A stretch of 64,000 nucleotides of DNA from Microbulbifer sp. ALW1 (GCF_009903625.1 NZ_CP047569.1:4324501-4388500); one strand, 5' to 3'; positions 42,982 to 52,862 are shown, counted from the stretch's first letter. The notes: generated from the sequence alone by a model not told the origin. Program-made: numbers and translations.

Positions 42982-45813
42982 ATGCCGATTAACAATATCC
43001 GACTGAATGTCATCAAAGACCTGTTCGACCGCTGCTGTGAGTCACCCGCGAGCGATCGCTCTCAGATTCTGCAAGCCAGCGATGCCAGCCCGGAAGAAAT
43101 TGCGGAAGTACAGCGCTTGCTGGCCTGTCACGACAGTGCCGACAGCAGCGGAAGCCAGACCAATATCATCGGACAACAACTGAAAACTCTCAGCCAGAGC
43201 CTGCCCAGCGGGCAACTGCTGGGGGCATACGCCATCGAAGAGGAAATCGGCCGCGGCGGCATGGGAATCGTATTCCGCGCGAAACGGGCGGACGGGAACT
43301 ACGACCAGCAAGTAGCAATCAAGATAGCGCCCAGTTTTGCCAGTAGCGAAGAACTGAAGCACTTCCATCAGGAAAGACAGATTCTGGCGAAACTGCAACA
43401 TCCGAACATTGCCACTCTTCTAGACGGCGGCAGCACTAATGACAACCGCCCCTACCTCGTCATGGAGTACGTGGAAGGTCACCCGATCCACGAGTATTGT
43501 CGGATCAACAAGTTAGGCCTGCGAGCCCGCTTGCGCCTGTTCGCTGCCGTTTGTGAAGCGGTCGGCTACGCCCACAGCCATCTGATCATTCACCGGGACA
43601 TAAAGCCGGATAATGTACTGGTGACCGACAAAGGCCAGGTCAAGCTACTCGATTTCGGTATTGGCAAGGCCTTGCAGGTCGATGGCGAGCGCACCCAAGC
43701 CACGGCATTGAAAGGCATGACGCTGGCCTACGCCAGCCCCGAACAAATACGCGGCGAACGCACCACCACCGCAACGGATGTCTACGGCCTGGGCGCCCTG
43801 CTGTATTGCCTCCTGACCGAGCAATCCCCCCACCGCTTTGGCGATAACAGCGCCGAAAAAGCAATCCAGGCAATCTGCCATACAACCCCCACTGCCCCCA
43901 GCCGCGCACTGCCGGATTCAGCCACCTTCACCGAGCGCCGCTTACTCCGCGGAGATCTGGACAATATATCCAGCAAGGCGTTGCGCAAGGAGCCGGAACT
44001 TCGCTATGCCAGTGCCAGTGAGCTGCAACGGGACATTGAACGCTACCTGCGCCGGGAACCAGTCCTGGCCACGCCGCCCAGTTTCCTATACCGCGCCGGA
44101 AGGTTGATCTCCCGCTATCCAGTAGCATCAGCGCTCTCGCTTTCCGTATTCATTACCGTTGCCCTGGGCTTCGGCGCAGCCCTGTACCTGGCCAGCAAAC
44201 TGCGCGCCGAGCGAGACAATCTACTAATTGCGCAGGCGGAAACTGAAAAGCAGGCGCAAACTGCCGAAAGAACAGCACAGCTACTTACCGACATGTTTAG
44301 CGCAGCCTCGCCCGCCAACGCACAGGGGCGAACCATTGATGTTGATGAACTTCTCCAGATCGCCGTCGCCAACACCAGAAACTCCCTTGAAACTTCACCT
44401 GAAGTTCGCACGCAACTTCTGAAAACGCTTGCGCAGGTTAAATTTAATACAGGGAAGTATCTGGACGCGGTAGAACTCCAGAAAGAGGCCATGTCACTGT
44501 CTGAATCCGATCAGACTCAGGATCCAGCGGCTCTCGCAGGAGACCTGTCAGCTCTCGGCGAGTTTTACCGCGAAGCCGATGAACTGCAGTTGTCACTCGA
44601 AACGCTAGCAGCTTCAGCGGAACTTATTAGCGACCTGGAAGTTCCACTGCTTCTCGCCCAGACCAAGATGCGAACTGGCCTGACGCTGTTACAAATGGGT
44701 AAGCCACAGGAAGCCCTCCATTACTTCGATACCGCAATCCCACTCTGGGAGATATCACCAGAACAGAATCCCGAGCTTGGCATTAATATTCGCCACAACC
44801 TTGCCATCACCTACTATGATCTTGCTGACTTCTCTGCGGCTGCTGAGCTGGAGGAAGAGGTTCTACGAAATAAAGCCGAACTGTACGGTGACTCACATCC
44901 CAAGACTCTGGATAGTTACCAATTCCTCGGCCAATGCTATATGCGTATCAATCGATGGGGCGATGCGAAACTGCAATTGGAACACGCCTACAAAGTTGGC
45001 AAGGAAATCTTCTCCGGTGATCAAGTTACTCTCCGGTTAACTGGCCGTAAATACGCAAACCTGCTGCGTCGACTCGGTTATTACAATCAATCAATCCAGA
45101 TTCTCACAGAGCTGATCAACTCCGACTCCCAGAATCAAGAGACCACAGCCCAGCTGCTTAACAGTCGAGGGTACGCCTACTTTGAAATGGGCCAAATGGA
45201 AAAGTCCAGGGAGGACCTGGATAAGTCGGTAGCCATTTTATCGGGGTTCCTGCCGGAGAGTTCGTCCAAAAGCTTCCTCGCCAGGGCCAACCTCGGCGAA
45301 ACTATGACGCGCACCGGAGACAGAGATGCAGGCATTGCGTTGATAGAAAAAATCCACCACTTAAATGCCGAACAATATGGTGAGGATGATTATGGAATTG
45401 CGGCCATCTATTTTCGCTATGCGCGAATTGCACTACATGAAGGCCGGCTAGACGAAGCACAGCAATTCACTGATAAAGCCAGAGCCATCAACAAAAAGTA
45501 TTACGACCGGAATCATCCCTTACAACTTGAACTGGATGAGGTCGACATCGGCGTAGACATAGCCTTGGGTAACCTTGAATTAGCACGGAACAAGTCCGAA
45601 AAACTTATTAAACGAATCGGCGAAATTTTCCCCGACGATGCACCAGTACTGGCACAGAATAAGTCAGTGTACGGAGAAATAATCTGGCAACTCGGGGATC
45701 GCCTCAAAGGCGCGCAGCTGATTATTGAGAGCTCAAAAAAGCTGAATCCCATTCTGGCAATTAACTCGGAAAAATACTTACAGTTACAAGCGCGCCTGAA
45801 GCTTGTTCAGTAA
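42982..45813 (+). CDS. membrane Ser/Thr protein kinase with periplasmic TPR region
   Basis: This is a 943-residue transmembrane kinase. The kinase domain covers about residues 83-355 and has all key residues: GRGGMG loop 90-95, Lys114, Glu131, HRDIKPDN 204-211, DFG 224-226 and the activation segment ending SPE 252-254. A basic stretch and one transmembrane helix (about 382-404) follow. The remaining 540 residues are helical with tetratricopeptide-like repeats (for example LLQMGKPQEALHYFDTAIPL and AYFEMGQMEKSREDLDKSV) and would lie in the periplasm as a sensor. It starts 6 bp after the sigma factor stop and is probably co-transcribed with it. The likely substrate is that sigma factor (inference). 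The 3' third is more AT-rich than the kinase part. Confidence 0.9.
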   Translation: MPINNIRLNVIKDLFDRCCESPASDRSQILQASDASPEEIAEVQRLLACHDSADSSGSQTNIIGQQLKTLSQSLPSGQLLGAYAIEEEIGRGGMGIVFRAKRADGNYDQQVAIKIAPSFASSEELKHFHQERQILAKLQHPNIATLLDGGSTNDNRPYLVMEYVEGHPIHEYCRINKLGLRARLRLFAAVCEAVGYAHSHLIIHRDIKPDNVLVTDKGQVKLLDFGIGKALQVDGERTQATALKGMTLAYASPEQIRGERTTTATDVYGLGALLYCLLTEQSPHRFGDNSAEKAIQAICHTTPTAPSRALPDSATFTERRLLRGDLDNISSKALRKEPELRYASASELQRDIERYLRREPVLATPPSFLYRAGRLISRYPVASALSLSVFITVALGFGAALYLASKLRAERDNLLIAQAETEKQAQTAERTAQLLTDMFSAASPANAQGRTIDVDELLQIAVANTRNSLETSPEVRTQLLKTLAQVKFNTGKYLDAVELQKEAMSLSESDQTQDPAALAGDLSALGEFYREADELQLSLETLAASAELISDLEVPLLLAQTKMRTGLTLLQMGKPQEALHYFDTAIPLWEISPEQNPELGINIRHNLAITYYDLADFSAAAELEEEVLRNKAELYGDSHPKTLDSYQFLGQCYMRINRWGDAKLQLEHAYKVGKEIFSGDQVTLRLTGRKYANLLRRLGYYNQSIQILTELINSDSQNQETTAQLLNSRGYAYFEMGQMEKSREDLDKSVAILSGFLPESSSKSFLARANLGETMTRTGDRDAGIALIEKIHHLNAEQYGEDDYGIAAIYFRYARIALHEGRLDEAQQFTDKARAINKKYYDRNHPLQLELDEVDIGVDIALGNLELARNKSEKLIKRIGEIFPDDAPVLAQNKSVYGEIIWQLGDRLKGAQLIIESSKKLNPILAINSEKYLQLQARLKLVQ

Positions 45814-45854
45814 CCGTACCAAAGTGGTTCCGCAACTTTCAATGCAATTAACAT

Positions 45855-45889
45855 AAAAAAAGCCGCAGTGTTTCCACTGCGGCTTTTTT
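45855..45889 (+). terminator. bidirectional intrinsic terminator after the kinase gene
   Basis: AGCCGCAGTG and CACTGCGGCT pair around a short loop, with A6-7 before and T6 after, so it works in either direction. It ends the sigma/kinase transcript and also lies 22 bp beyond the stop of the tuf remnant on the other strand. Confidence 0.9.
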
Positions 45890-45910
45890 GCTTCAGATCA
45901 GGAGTGAAAA

Positions 45911-46100
45911 TTACTCGATGATCTTGGCTACAACGCCAGCACCAACGGCACGGCCACCTTCGCAAATCGCGAAGCGCAGACCGTCTTCCATGACGATCGG
46001 AGCAATCAGGGTAACGGTCATTTGAACGTTATCACCCGGCATTACCATCTCGGCACCTTCCGGCAGCTCACATGCACCAGTTACGTCGGTGGTACGGAAA
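45911..46100 (-). pseudogene. tuf: truncated tuf: last 62 codons of a second EF-Tu gene
   Basis: About 190 bp match the 3' end of the complete tuf gene at 48356 almost base for base, from the codons for [15 protein letters not shown] to the stop. The frame is open, but four residues differ from the intact copy (Thr to Ala, Ala to Val, Arg to Cys, Thr to Ala). Similarity stops sharply at 46100, so domains 1, 2 and most of 3 are missing. It keeps the same orientation as tuf and a terminator of its own. It is a relic of a duplicated or displaced tuf. Confidence 0.93.
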
Positions 46101-46451
46101 AGCTTCGGTAGCCACTTGAACTCCTATTTTGTAGCACACTTTCATCGATAATTACCGGCGAGCAGCATGGCATACGCTGTTCCCAGACTACTCGTGATTG
46201 CGAGCGACTATTGACTCCGCTACAGCTTACTGAAGCAGACCAACTAGAAAGAACGCCGCGTAGGATACCGGTTTACCACGGGGATTTGCAGCACCTGACT
46301 TCTCGAACTCACACTTACGATAAAATTCACCCATCGCCAAAAAAGCTCGACCAATCAGCGAGCAGCATAATATATAACATAATAAAAGAAGCCATTGGAT
46401 GCACGATCATCAAAGGGCTTCTTTATTATTCTCACCGATTACAACTCCGGT
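46101..46451 (-). other. gene-poor spacer with the GDPD terminator
   Basis: This is 351 bp between the tuf remnant and the phosphodiesterase gene. I find no recognisable gene. An inverted repeat AAAGAAGCC (46385-46393) / GGCTTCTTT (46416-46424) lies 27 bp after the phosphodiesterase stop. On the minus strand it ends GGCTTCTTTTATT, so it is a plausible terminator for that gene. The rest is AT-rich and without structure that I can see. Confidence 0.55.
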
Positions 46452-47996
46452 TCAGTGATGCCCCCAACGCTGAACATTTACCTGCTGTATTTTCCCGGAA
46501 AAGAAAAATCGTTGATTTGACCAACCCTGTGGATCAGCACCTATAACGATAGGCGAATTATTTTTCGTAACCTCTCCATCTACAACGGGGGGCGTACCTA
46601 CCTCTTTTCCGTCCACCCACATTCTAACGCCACCACTGCCATCGTAGACGCCAACTATTTGATAGGTATCTGTCCCATTAAAATTTTGCTGTGGATATTT
46701 AACGTAATGATACGCACCATTAACGTGCACACCAAATCGTAAATAGCCGCCACTTAATTCAAGCGCAAAGCCTCCAGTATCGGCTTTGCTGACGATCGCC
46801 TGTGTGGGACTTCCCGAAAACGAATCAAAGTTAACTACAGCATGCACTAAAAAACCCTCACCTGAATTATTGTCTCCATCGTGCAGTCGCACAAAGTGAG
46901 CATTATTCTTATCAAAAATTAATGAACCGCCAAACCGATCTTCACCAATGGCCCCAAGCCACTCCCAACTGGGATGCCCGTTGCTAAAGCGGTAAATCTG
47001 CCGGCTCGCAGTCTGATCCACATAATTCAGATAGTTGCTATTAGTATAATTTTGACCTGCCATATTCAGATGTAGAATATTGGTTGGATCGGATATCACC
47101 GACCTGGCAATTCGGATATTCGTTTCCCGACTTCTCTCCCATTGCCCTTTATTTTGGTCTATGGTCAAGGCATCTACACTCTCCCGAAAGATTGCCGCAA
47201 AAACTTCCGAGTAATCTCTTATTGTCCACAGGTTTACCGCCAAACCTAACGACTTAGCGTACTCAATAAGACTCGCAATATTTTTGGTTTGAAAATTGAG
47301 CTCCACCATTTCATATCCATTCGACTTAACCCTGGCGATATCTTTCTGCCAAGCTTCAAGTTTTCCGCAAGCCTCAGAATTTTCACAAAGCTCAACATCT
47401 GGCTCAAAATTAGTACGGTAAGCTCGACTTAACTTGACTCGCGATTGCTTTTGAGCAGTCAATCCGGACAAGGCAGTTTTAATTTCTTTCAAAGTATCTA
47501 AATGAAAAGATCGAATAACCACTATTTTCCCTGACTCCAGATAGCCAAGATCGTTTAGTGTGCCGATCAGAAGGTTGGCATAGTGATCACCTACGTTTGG
47601 TCCAAGTTTCGACTTCAACTCTATAAACGGTACTTGGGAACCATTTCTGAAAGCAGAATCCTGAAACACCAGTTCAAAATCCGGGCCTAGGTACTCAGGG
47701 TCCTCAGTTTCAGAGGAACCCTTAGGGATACCATCATGCCTTACTACCCAGCTGTTATTATGCGCCACCATATCTATTTCTATTAGATCGGCACCTGCAG
47801 CCTGACCACTATGAATATATGAAAGCGTTTCCTCTAAACTTAAAACTTTATTATCTATGGCGTAACAGTTATGGCAGGAAATCGCCACTTTATTCCCCAA
47901 TTGTGTCCGGAGAAAATTACGACTGCTTCCAGACCAAAAATCAGCATGCGATACCTGAAAAGACACCAACAAGATAAAAAATAAAAGAAATCTCAC
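46452..47996 (-). CDS. secreted glycerophosphodiester phosphodiesterase with C-terminal LamG-like domain
   Basis: This is an exported enzyme-like protein of 514 residues. The GTG at 47996 has AAGGAG 6 nt upstream and gives a clean signal peptide (1-18, MRFLLFFILLVSFQVSHA). Starts further upstream would bury it. The GDPD barrel (about 36-310) has the expected catalytic set: His42, Glu73 and Asp75 (LIEID), His87 (VVRHD), then Glu126 and Lys128 (IELKSK). The usual HRG after the first histidine reads HNC instead. Residues about 335-510 look like a concanavalin/LamG fold (VGVYDGSGGVRMWVDGKEV), which could bind sugar or cell surface. Base composition is visibly AT-rich compared with the neighbours, pointing to transfer. 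It lies between tuf and a tuf fragment. Confidence 0.8.
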   Translation of the reverse strand: MRFLLFFILLVSFQVSHADFWSGSSRNFLRTQLGNKVAISCHNCYAIDNKVLSLEETLSYIHSGQAAGADLIEIDMVAHNNSWVVRHDGIPKGSSETEDPEYLGPDFELVFQDSAFRNGSQVPFIELKSKLGPNVGDHYANLLIGTLNDLGYLESGKIVVIRSFHLDTLKEIKTALSGLTAQKQSRVKLSRAYRTNFEPDVELCENSEACGKLEAWQKDIARVKSNGYEMVELNFQTKNIASLIEYAKSLGLAVNLWTIRDYSEVFAAIFRESVDALTIDQNKGQWERSRETNIRIARSVISDPTNILHLNMAGQNYTNSNYLNYVDQTASRQIYRFSNGHPSWEWLGAIGEDRFGGSLIFDKNNAHFVRLHDGDNNSGEGFLVHAVVNFDSFSGSPTQAIVSKADTGGFALELSGGYLRFGVHVNGAYHYVKYPQQNFNGTDTYQIVGVYDGSGGVRMWVDGKEVGTPPVVDGEVTKNNSPIVIGADPQGWSNQRFFFSGKIQQVNVQRWGHH

Positions 47997-48355
47997 ATTT
48001 AACTCCTTGTCATAATTATTTTGATTACTAACACGGGGACCCAGCCGGCAGCGCAGCATCTAGTTGAAACTATCTTGTTCACGAGATAGCTCCCGAATCA
48101 ACTGCTGGACTTTAAATTTAGGGGAAGTGACATCTATGAACTTCGAAACCACCCGATGTAATTAAATGGACACCCATACCCTAAAAAGAATACCACGTTG
48201 ATCCAGCTGCTATTAGGCCGCCATTGACCAGAATCAGAATTGCGTGCAAAAAAAAACCGCGATGTCACCATCGCGGTTTTTTATTAGATCTATCGGTCAA
48301 TCACTTCGCCCCTTCCCCCCCACACAAGAAGGTACAGGAGTGAGGGGCTCGAAGA
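47997..48355 (-). other. AT-rich spacer with possible insertion-sequence remnant
   Basis: This is 359 bp between tuf and the phosphodiesterase gene, containing the tuf terminator. On the minus strand around 48060-48200 there is a TGGGTGTCCAT stretch of the type seen at ends of some IS3-like elements. An open fragment then ends KVQQLIRELSREQDSFN at a stop at 48060. I cannot assign it to a family, and it may be coincidence. No complete gene is present. Confidence 0.3.
48248..48283 (-). terminator. intrinsic terminator after tuf
   Basis: AACCGCGATG and CATCGCGGTT form a 10-bp stem with a very short loop, flanked by A and T runs, 72 bp beyond the tuf stop. It ends the str operon here, so transcription is not expected to continue to rpsJ. 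Confidence 0.9.
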
Positions 48356-49579
48356 TTACTCGATGATCTTGGCTACAACGCCAGCACCAACGGTACGGCC
48401 ACCTTCGCGAATCGCGAAGCGCAGACCGTCTTCCATGGCGATCGGAGCGATCAGGGTAACGGTCATTTGAACGTTATCGCCCGGCATTACCATCTCGGTA
48501 CCTTCCGGCAGTTCACACGCACCAGTTACGTCGGTGGTACGGAAGTAGAACTGCGGACGGTAGCCCTTGAAGAACGGGGTGTGACGGCCACCTTCGTCCT
48601 TAGACAGTACGTACACTTCCGCTTCGAACTTGGTGTGCGGAGTGATGGAACCCGGCTTCGCCAGTACCTGACCACGCTCTACTTCGTCACGCTTGGTGCC
48701 GCGCAGCAGGGCGCCGATGTTCTCACCAGCACGACCTTCGTCGAGCAGCTTGCGGAACATTTCCACACCAGTACAGGTAGTAGAAGTGGTTTCTTTGATA
48801 CCAACGATCTGGATTTCGTCACCAGTGCGAACGATACCACGCTCTACACGGCCGGTTACTACGGTACCGCGACCAGAGATGGAGAACACGTCTTCGATCG
48901 GCATCAGGAACGGCTGATCGATAGCACGCTCAGGCTCAGGGATGTAGGCGTCCAGGGTTTCTACCAGCTTCTTAACAGCGCTGGTGCCCATTTCGTCTGC
49001 ATCTTCACCGTTCAGTGCCATCAGGGCAGAACCAGCGATGATCGGAGTGTCGTCACCCGGGAATTCGTATTGATCCAGCAGCTCGCGCAGCTCCATCTCT
49101 ACCAGTTCCATCATCTCGGCGTATTCTTCAGAACCAGCGCCGCCACAGTCTTCTGCCAGCAGGTCAGCTTTGTTCAGGAATACTACGATGTAAGGTACAC
49201 CTACCTGACGGGACAGCAGGATGTGCTCACGGGTCTGCGGCATAGGGCCGTCAGTCGCGCCACATACCAGGATAGCGCCGTCCATCTGAGCAGCACCGGT
49301 AATCATGTTTTTAACGTAGTCGGCGTGGCCCGGGCAGTCTACGTGTGCGTAGTGGCGGGTCGGGGACTCGTATTCAACGTGAGAGGTGGCGATGGTGATA
49401 CCGCGCTCACGCTCTTCCGGTGCATTGTCGATACCGTCGAAGGCAACGGCAGCGCCGCCCCATACTTCGGAACATACGCGGGTCAGCGCAGCAGTCAGGG
49501 TGGTTTTACCGTGGTCAACGTGACCGATGGTGCCCACGTTTACGTGGGGCTTGGAACGTTCAAACTTTTCTTTTCCCAT
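48356..49579 (-). CDS. tuf: translation elongation factor Tu
   Basis: EF-Tu brings aminoacyl-tRNA to the ribosome as a ternary complex with GTP. The 407 residues compare with 394 in E. coli; the extra length includes an acidic insert with [15 protein letters not shown] in domain 1. GTP-binding motifs are intact: GHVDHGKT at 19-26, DCPGHADY and NKAD. It is the last gene of rpsL-rpsG-fusA-tuf and is followed by a strong terminator. A degraded 3' fragment of a second copy lies 2.4 kb downstream. Another full tuf may exist elsewhere in the genome. Confidence 0.98.
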   Translation of the reverse strand: MGKEKFERSKPHVNVGTIGHVDHGKTTLTAALTRVCSEVWGGAAVAFDGIDNAPEERERGITIATSHVEYESPTRHYAHVDCPGHADYVKNMITGAAQMDGAILVCGATDGPMPQTREHILLSRQVGVPYIVVFLNKADLLAEDCGGAGSEEYAEMMELVEMELRELLDQYEFPGDDTPIIAGSALMALNGEDADEMGTSAVKKLVETLDAYIPEPERAIDQPFLMPIEDVFSISGRGTVVTGRVERGIVRTGDEIQIVGIKETTSTTCTGVEMFRKLLDEGRAGENIGALLRGTKRDEVERGQVLAKPGSITPHTKFEAEVYVLSKDEGGRHTPFFKGYRPQFYFRTTDVTGACELPEGTEMVMPGDNVQMTVTLIAPIAMEDGLRFAIREGGRTVGAGVVAKIIE

Positions 49580-49621
49580 TTTCAGGATCCTCTAACTAAA
49601 AAGTTTTAAAGGTACTAAAGC

Positions 49622-51727
49622 TTAAGCTTTGTTCTTGGCGATGATTTCGTCAGCGACGTTTTTCGGCGCTTCCGCGTACTTCTCGAATTCCATGGTGTAG
49701 GTCGCACGGCCCTGGGTAGCAGAACGCAGGTCAGTGGCGTAACCGAACATCTCGGCCAGCGGCACTTCCGCATTCACAATCTTACCAGAGGCAGAATCTT
49801 CCATACCCTGGATCAGGCCGCGACGACGGTTGAGGTCACCAACCACGTCACCCATGTTCTCTTCCGGAGTAACCACTTCCACTTTCATGACCGGCTCGAG
49901 CAGTACCGCGCCGCCGACCTGGGCCAGCTTCTTGGTTGCCATAGAACCGGCGATCTTGAACGCCATTTCGTTGGAGTCCACATCGTGGAAGGAGCCATCG
50001 TACAGGGTAGCCTTCAGGCCCAGCAGTGGGTAGCCGGCAAGTACACCGTTTTTCATCTGCTCTTCGATACCCTTGGCTACCGCAGGAATGTATTCCTTCG
50101 GTACCACACCACCAACGATGGCGTTTTCGAAGACCAGCTTCTCTTCAGAAGTGTCTTCAGCCGGCTCGAATTTCACCCATACGTGACCGTACTGACCGCG
50201 ACCACCGGACTGACGAACGAACTTGCCTTCGATCTCAGAGGTGTTGCGGATAGCTTCACGGTAGGCTACCTGCGGCTTACCGATGTTGGCTTCTACGCTG
50301 AACTCGCGACGCATACGGTCGACGATGATGTCCAGGTGCAGCTCACCCATACCGGAGATGATGGTCTGGCCAGTCTCTTCGTCGGTCTTCACGCGGAAAG
50401 ACGGGTCTTCCTGAGCCAGCTTGCCCAGTGCGATACCCATTTTTTCCTGGTCCGGCTTGGACTTAGGCTCTACCGCTACGGAGATTACCGGCTCCGGGAA
50501 CTCCATGCGCTCGAGAACGATCTTGGCGTCTTCGGCACACAGGGTGTCACCAGTGGTCACGTCTTTCAGGCCGATCGCAGCAGCGATGTCGCCTGCCAGT
50601 ACTTCTTTGATCTCTTTACGGTCGTTGGAGTGCATCTGCACCATACGGCCGACGCGCTCTTTCTTCATCTTCACGGAGTTGTATACCGCGGTGCCGCTCT
50701 CCAGCTTACCGGAGTAAACGCGGAAGAAGGTCAGAGTACCAACGAAGGGGTCGGTAGCGATTTTGAACGCCAGTGCAGCGAACGGCGCATTGTCGTCGGC
50801 TTCACGGGTTTCAACGGTTTCGCCGTCTTCCAGAGTACCTTCGATCGCCTTAACTTCGGTCGGCGCCGGCAGGTATTCGATAACCGCGTCCAGCATGGCC
50901 TGTACGCCCTTGTTCTTGAACGCAGAGCCGCCCAGAACCGGTACGATTTCGTTAGCCAGGGTACGCTGACGGATAGCTGCCTTGATCTCTTCTTCGGTCA
51001 GCTCACCTTCTTCCAGGTATTTTTCCATCAACTCTTCGTTGGCTTCCGCAGCCGCTTCAACCAGGAACTCGCGCATTTCTTCGCACTCGTCCTGCATTTC
51101 CGCCGGGATATCGCCGTATTCGAAAGTCATGCCCATGTCTTCTTCGTTCCACAGGATGGCTTTCATTTTCAGCAGGTCGACAACGCCCTTGAACTCGTCT
51201 TCAGAACCGATGGTCATCTGCAGCGGTACTGCAGTGGCGTTCAGACGGGTTTTCAGCTGGCCTACAACCTTGCGGAAGTCGGCACCAGCGCGGTCCATTT
51301 TGTTTACAAATACCATGCGCGGAACCTGGTACTTGTTGGCCTGGCGCCATACGGTTTCGGTCTGCGGCTGTACGCCGGAAGAACCACACAGTACGACCAC
51401 GGCACCGTCGAGAACACGCAGGGAGCGTTCTACTTCAATGGTGAAGTCAACGTGTCCGGGGGTGTCGATGATGTTTACACGGTGCTGCGGGAACTGCTGC
51501 TGCATACCAGCCCAGAAACAGGTGGTCGCTGCGGAAGTAATGGTAATACCACGCTCCTGCTCCTGCTCCATCCAGTCCATGGTTGCGGCGCCTTCGTGCA
51601 CCTCACCGATTTTGTGGGACAGACCAGTGTAGAAGAGTACGCGCTCGGTGGTAGTGGTTTTACCGGCGTCTACGTGGGCGCAGATACCGATATTGCGATA
51701 GCGTTCGATAGGCGTTTTACGTGCCAC
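49622..51727 (-). CDS. fusA: translation elongation factor G
   Basis: EF-G is the GTPase that drives translocation and, with RRF, ribosome recycling. The 701 residues contain the G domain with [13 protein letters not shown] (17-29), DTPGHVDF and NKMDR, then domains II-V to the end. The start is a GTG at 51727 that gives the conserved [20 protein letters not shown]. It lies between rpsG (112 bp, with a hairpin) and tuf (42 bp). Confidence 0.98.
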   Translation of the reverse strand: MARKTPIERYRNIGICAHVDAGKTTTTERVLFYTGLSHKIGEVHEGAATMDWMEQEQERGITITSAATTCFWAGMQQQFPQHRVNIIDTPGHVDFTIEVERSLRVLDGAVVVLCGSSGVQPQTETVWRQANKYQVPRMVFVNKMDRAGADFRKVVGQLKTRLNATAVPLQMTIGSEDEFKGVVDLLKMKAILWNEEDMGMTFEYGDIPAEMQDECEEMREFLVEAAAEANEELMEKYLEEGELTEEEIKAAIRQRTLANEIVPVLGGSAFKNKGVQAMLDAVIEYLPAPTEVKAIEGTLEDGETVETREADDNAPFAALAFKIATDPFVGTLTFFRVYSGKLESGTAVYNSVKMKKERVGRMVQMHSNDRKEIKEVLAGDIAAAIGLKDVTTGDTLCAEDAKIVLERMEFPEPVISVAVEPKSKPDQEKMGIALGKLAQEDPSFRVKTDEETGQTIISGMGELHLDIIVDRMRREFSVEANIGKPQVAYREAIRNTSEIEGKFVRQSGGRGQYGHVWVKFEPAEDTSEEKLVFENAIVGGVVPKEYIPAVAKGIEEQMKNGVLAGYPLLGLKATLYDGSFHDVDSNEMAFKIAGSMATKKLAQVGGAVLLEPVMKVEVVTPEENMGDVVGDLNRRRGLIQGMEDSASGKIVNAEVPLAEMFGYATDLRSATQGRATYTMEFEKYAEAPKNVADEIIAKNKA

Positions 51728-51751
51728 AGTTGTATCCTCGATATAACGGCA

Positions 51752-51788
51752 AAAGGCAGCGCGGAGTTTTACCTTCCTTGCTGCCTTT
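51752..51788 (-). repeat. hairpin between rpsG and fusA
   Basis: AAAGGCAGC and GCTGCCTTT are perfect 9-bp arms with a 19-nt loop, 25 bp before the fusA start. On the minus strand only TTT follows, so partial termination or an RNA processing site is possible. In E. coli the S7 translational target is in the rpsL-rpsG gap, so this is not that element by position. Confidence 0.5.
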
Positions 51789-51839
51789 CGGTTTTAATTT
51801 CCGATGGAAATAATCATCAGACTTAGAAGCGTCACTATC

Positions 51840-52310
51840 TTAGAAACGATAGTGAGAGAACGCTTTGTTGGCTTCCGCCATACGGTGCACGTCTTCACGC
51901 TTCTTGACCGCGCCGCCCTTGTTCTGGGAAGCATCGATCATTTCATTGGCCAGACGCTGGGCCATGGACTTCTCGCCGCGCTTACGGGAGAAATCTACCA
52001 GCCAGCGCATTGCCAGCGCGGTACGACGTGCGGGACGCACTTCTACCGGCACCTGGTAAGTAGCACCACCAACGCGACGGGATTTTACTTCCACCATCGG
52101 GGCGATGTTTTCCAGGGACTCTTCAAAAATTTCAATCGGATCTTTGTTCAGCTTTTCTGAAACCAGATCCAGTGCACCGTAAACGATGCTCTCTGCCACG
52201 GACTTCTTACCAGAGATCATGACATGGTTCATGAACTTGGCCAGGGTCACGTTCCCAAACTTGGGATCGGGCAGTACTTCGCGCTTGGCGACTACACGTC
52301 TTCTTGGCAT
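51840..52310 (-). CDS. rpsG: 30S ribosomal protein S7
   Basis: S7 nucleates assembly of the 30S head and contacts E-site tRNA. The 156 residues begin [20 protein letters not shown] and keep the conserved [19 protein letters not shown]. It is second in the str operon, 127 bp after rpsL. In E. coli S7 represses the operon from the rpsL-rpsG gap. Confidence 0.98.
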   Translation of the reverse strand: MPRRRVVAKREVLPDPKFGNVTLAKFMNHVMISGKKSVAESIVYGALDLVSEKLNKDPIEIFEESLENIAPMVEVKSRRVGGATYQVPVEVRPARRTALAMRWLVDFSRKRGEKSMAQRLANEMIDASQNKGGAVKKREDVHRMAEANKAFSHYRF

Positions 52311-52437
52311 GGGATTGCCTCTCTTCAGGGTTACTCCGAGACGCCGCCGTATTAACTAACAAATAGTAATTACAACTCGGCGAGCTCAGCCTTACTCCGG
52401 TTATTCGTTAAACCGAAACGCAAATTGACCTTAGGGA

Positions 52438-52812
52438 TTAACCCTTAGGACGCTTGGCACCGTACTTAGAACGGCCCTGCTTGCGATCGTTTACGCCGGC
52501 ACAGTCAAGTGCACCGCGTACAGTGTGGTAGCGCACACCCGGCAGGTCTTTTACACGACCGCCGCGAATCAGCACCACGCTGTGCTCCTGCAGGTTGTGG
52601 CCTTCACCGCCGATGTACGAAGTTACTTCGTAACCGTTGGTCAGGCGCACACGACAAACTTTACGCAGCGCAGAGTTTGGTTTCTTCGGTGTAGTGGTGT
52701 ACACACGAGTGCAAACTCCACGACGCTGCGGGCTGGCTTGCAGTGCAGGTACGTCGCTTTTTTCAACTTTGCGTTTTCTCGGCTTACGAACCAACTGGTT
52801 GATCGTTGCCAT
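52438..52812 (-). CDS. rpsL: 30S ribosomal protein S12
   Basis: S12 sits at the decoding centre and governs accuracy. The 124 residues equal the E. coli protein. The segment [19 protein letters not shown] has the streptomycin-sensitive lysines unchanged. The loop [19 protein letters not shown] contains the aspartate that is methylthiolated in E. coli. It is first in the str operon, with a promoter and a terminator-like leader element upstream. Confidence 0.98.
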   Translation of the reverse strand: MATINQLVRKPRKRKVEKSDVPALQASPQRRGVCTRVYTTTPKKPNSALRKVCRVRLTNGYEVTSYIGGEGHNLQEHSVVLIRGGRVKDLPGVRYHTVRGALDCAGVNDRKQGRSKYGAKRPKG

Positions 52813-52835
52813 TAAAAATCACTCCAAAATAAAAC

Positions 52836-52862
52836 GCCCCCACCATCTACAGCAGTGAGGGC
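52836..52862 (-). promoter_or_regulatory. attenuator-like hairpin in the rpsL leader
   Basis: GCCCTCAC and GTGGGGGC on the minus strand pair over 8 bp (one G-U) with an 11-nt loop, then GTTTTATTTT. It ends about 23 nt before the rpsL ATG. The shape is that of an intrinsic terminator inside the leader, so transcription attenuation of the str operon is possible. Confidence 0.5.

Noticed and set aside
45911..46100. Functional short EF-Tu-like gene
   Set aside because: Only the last 62 codons remain, without a start or ribosome site. Two thirds of the protein, including the GTPase domain, are absent.
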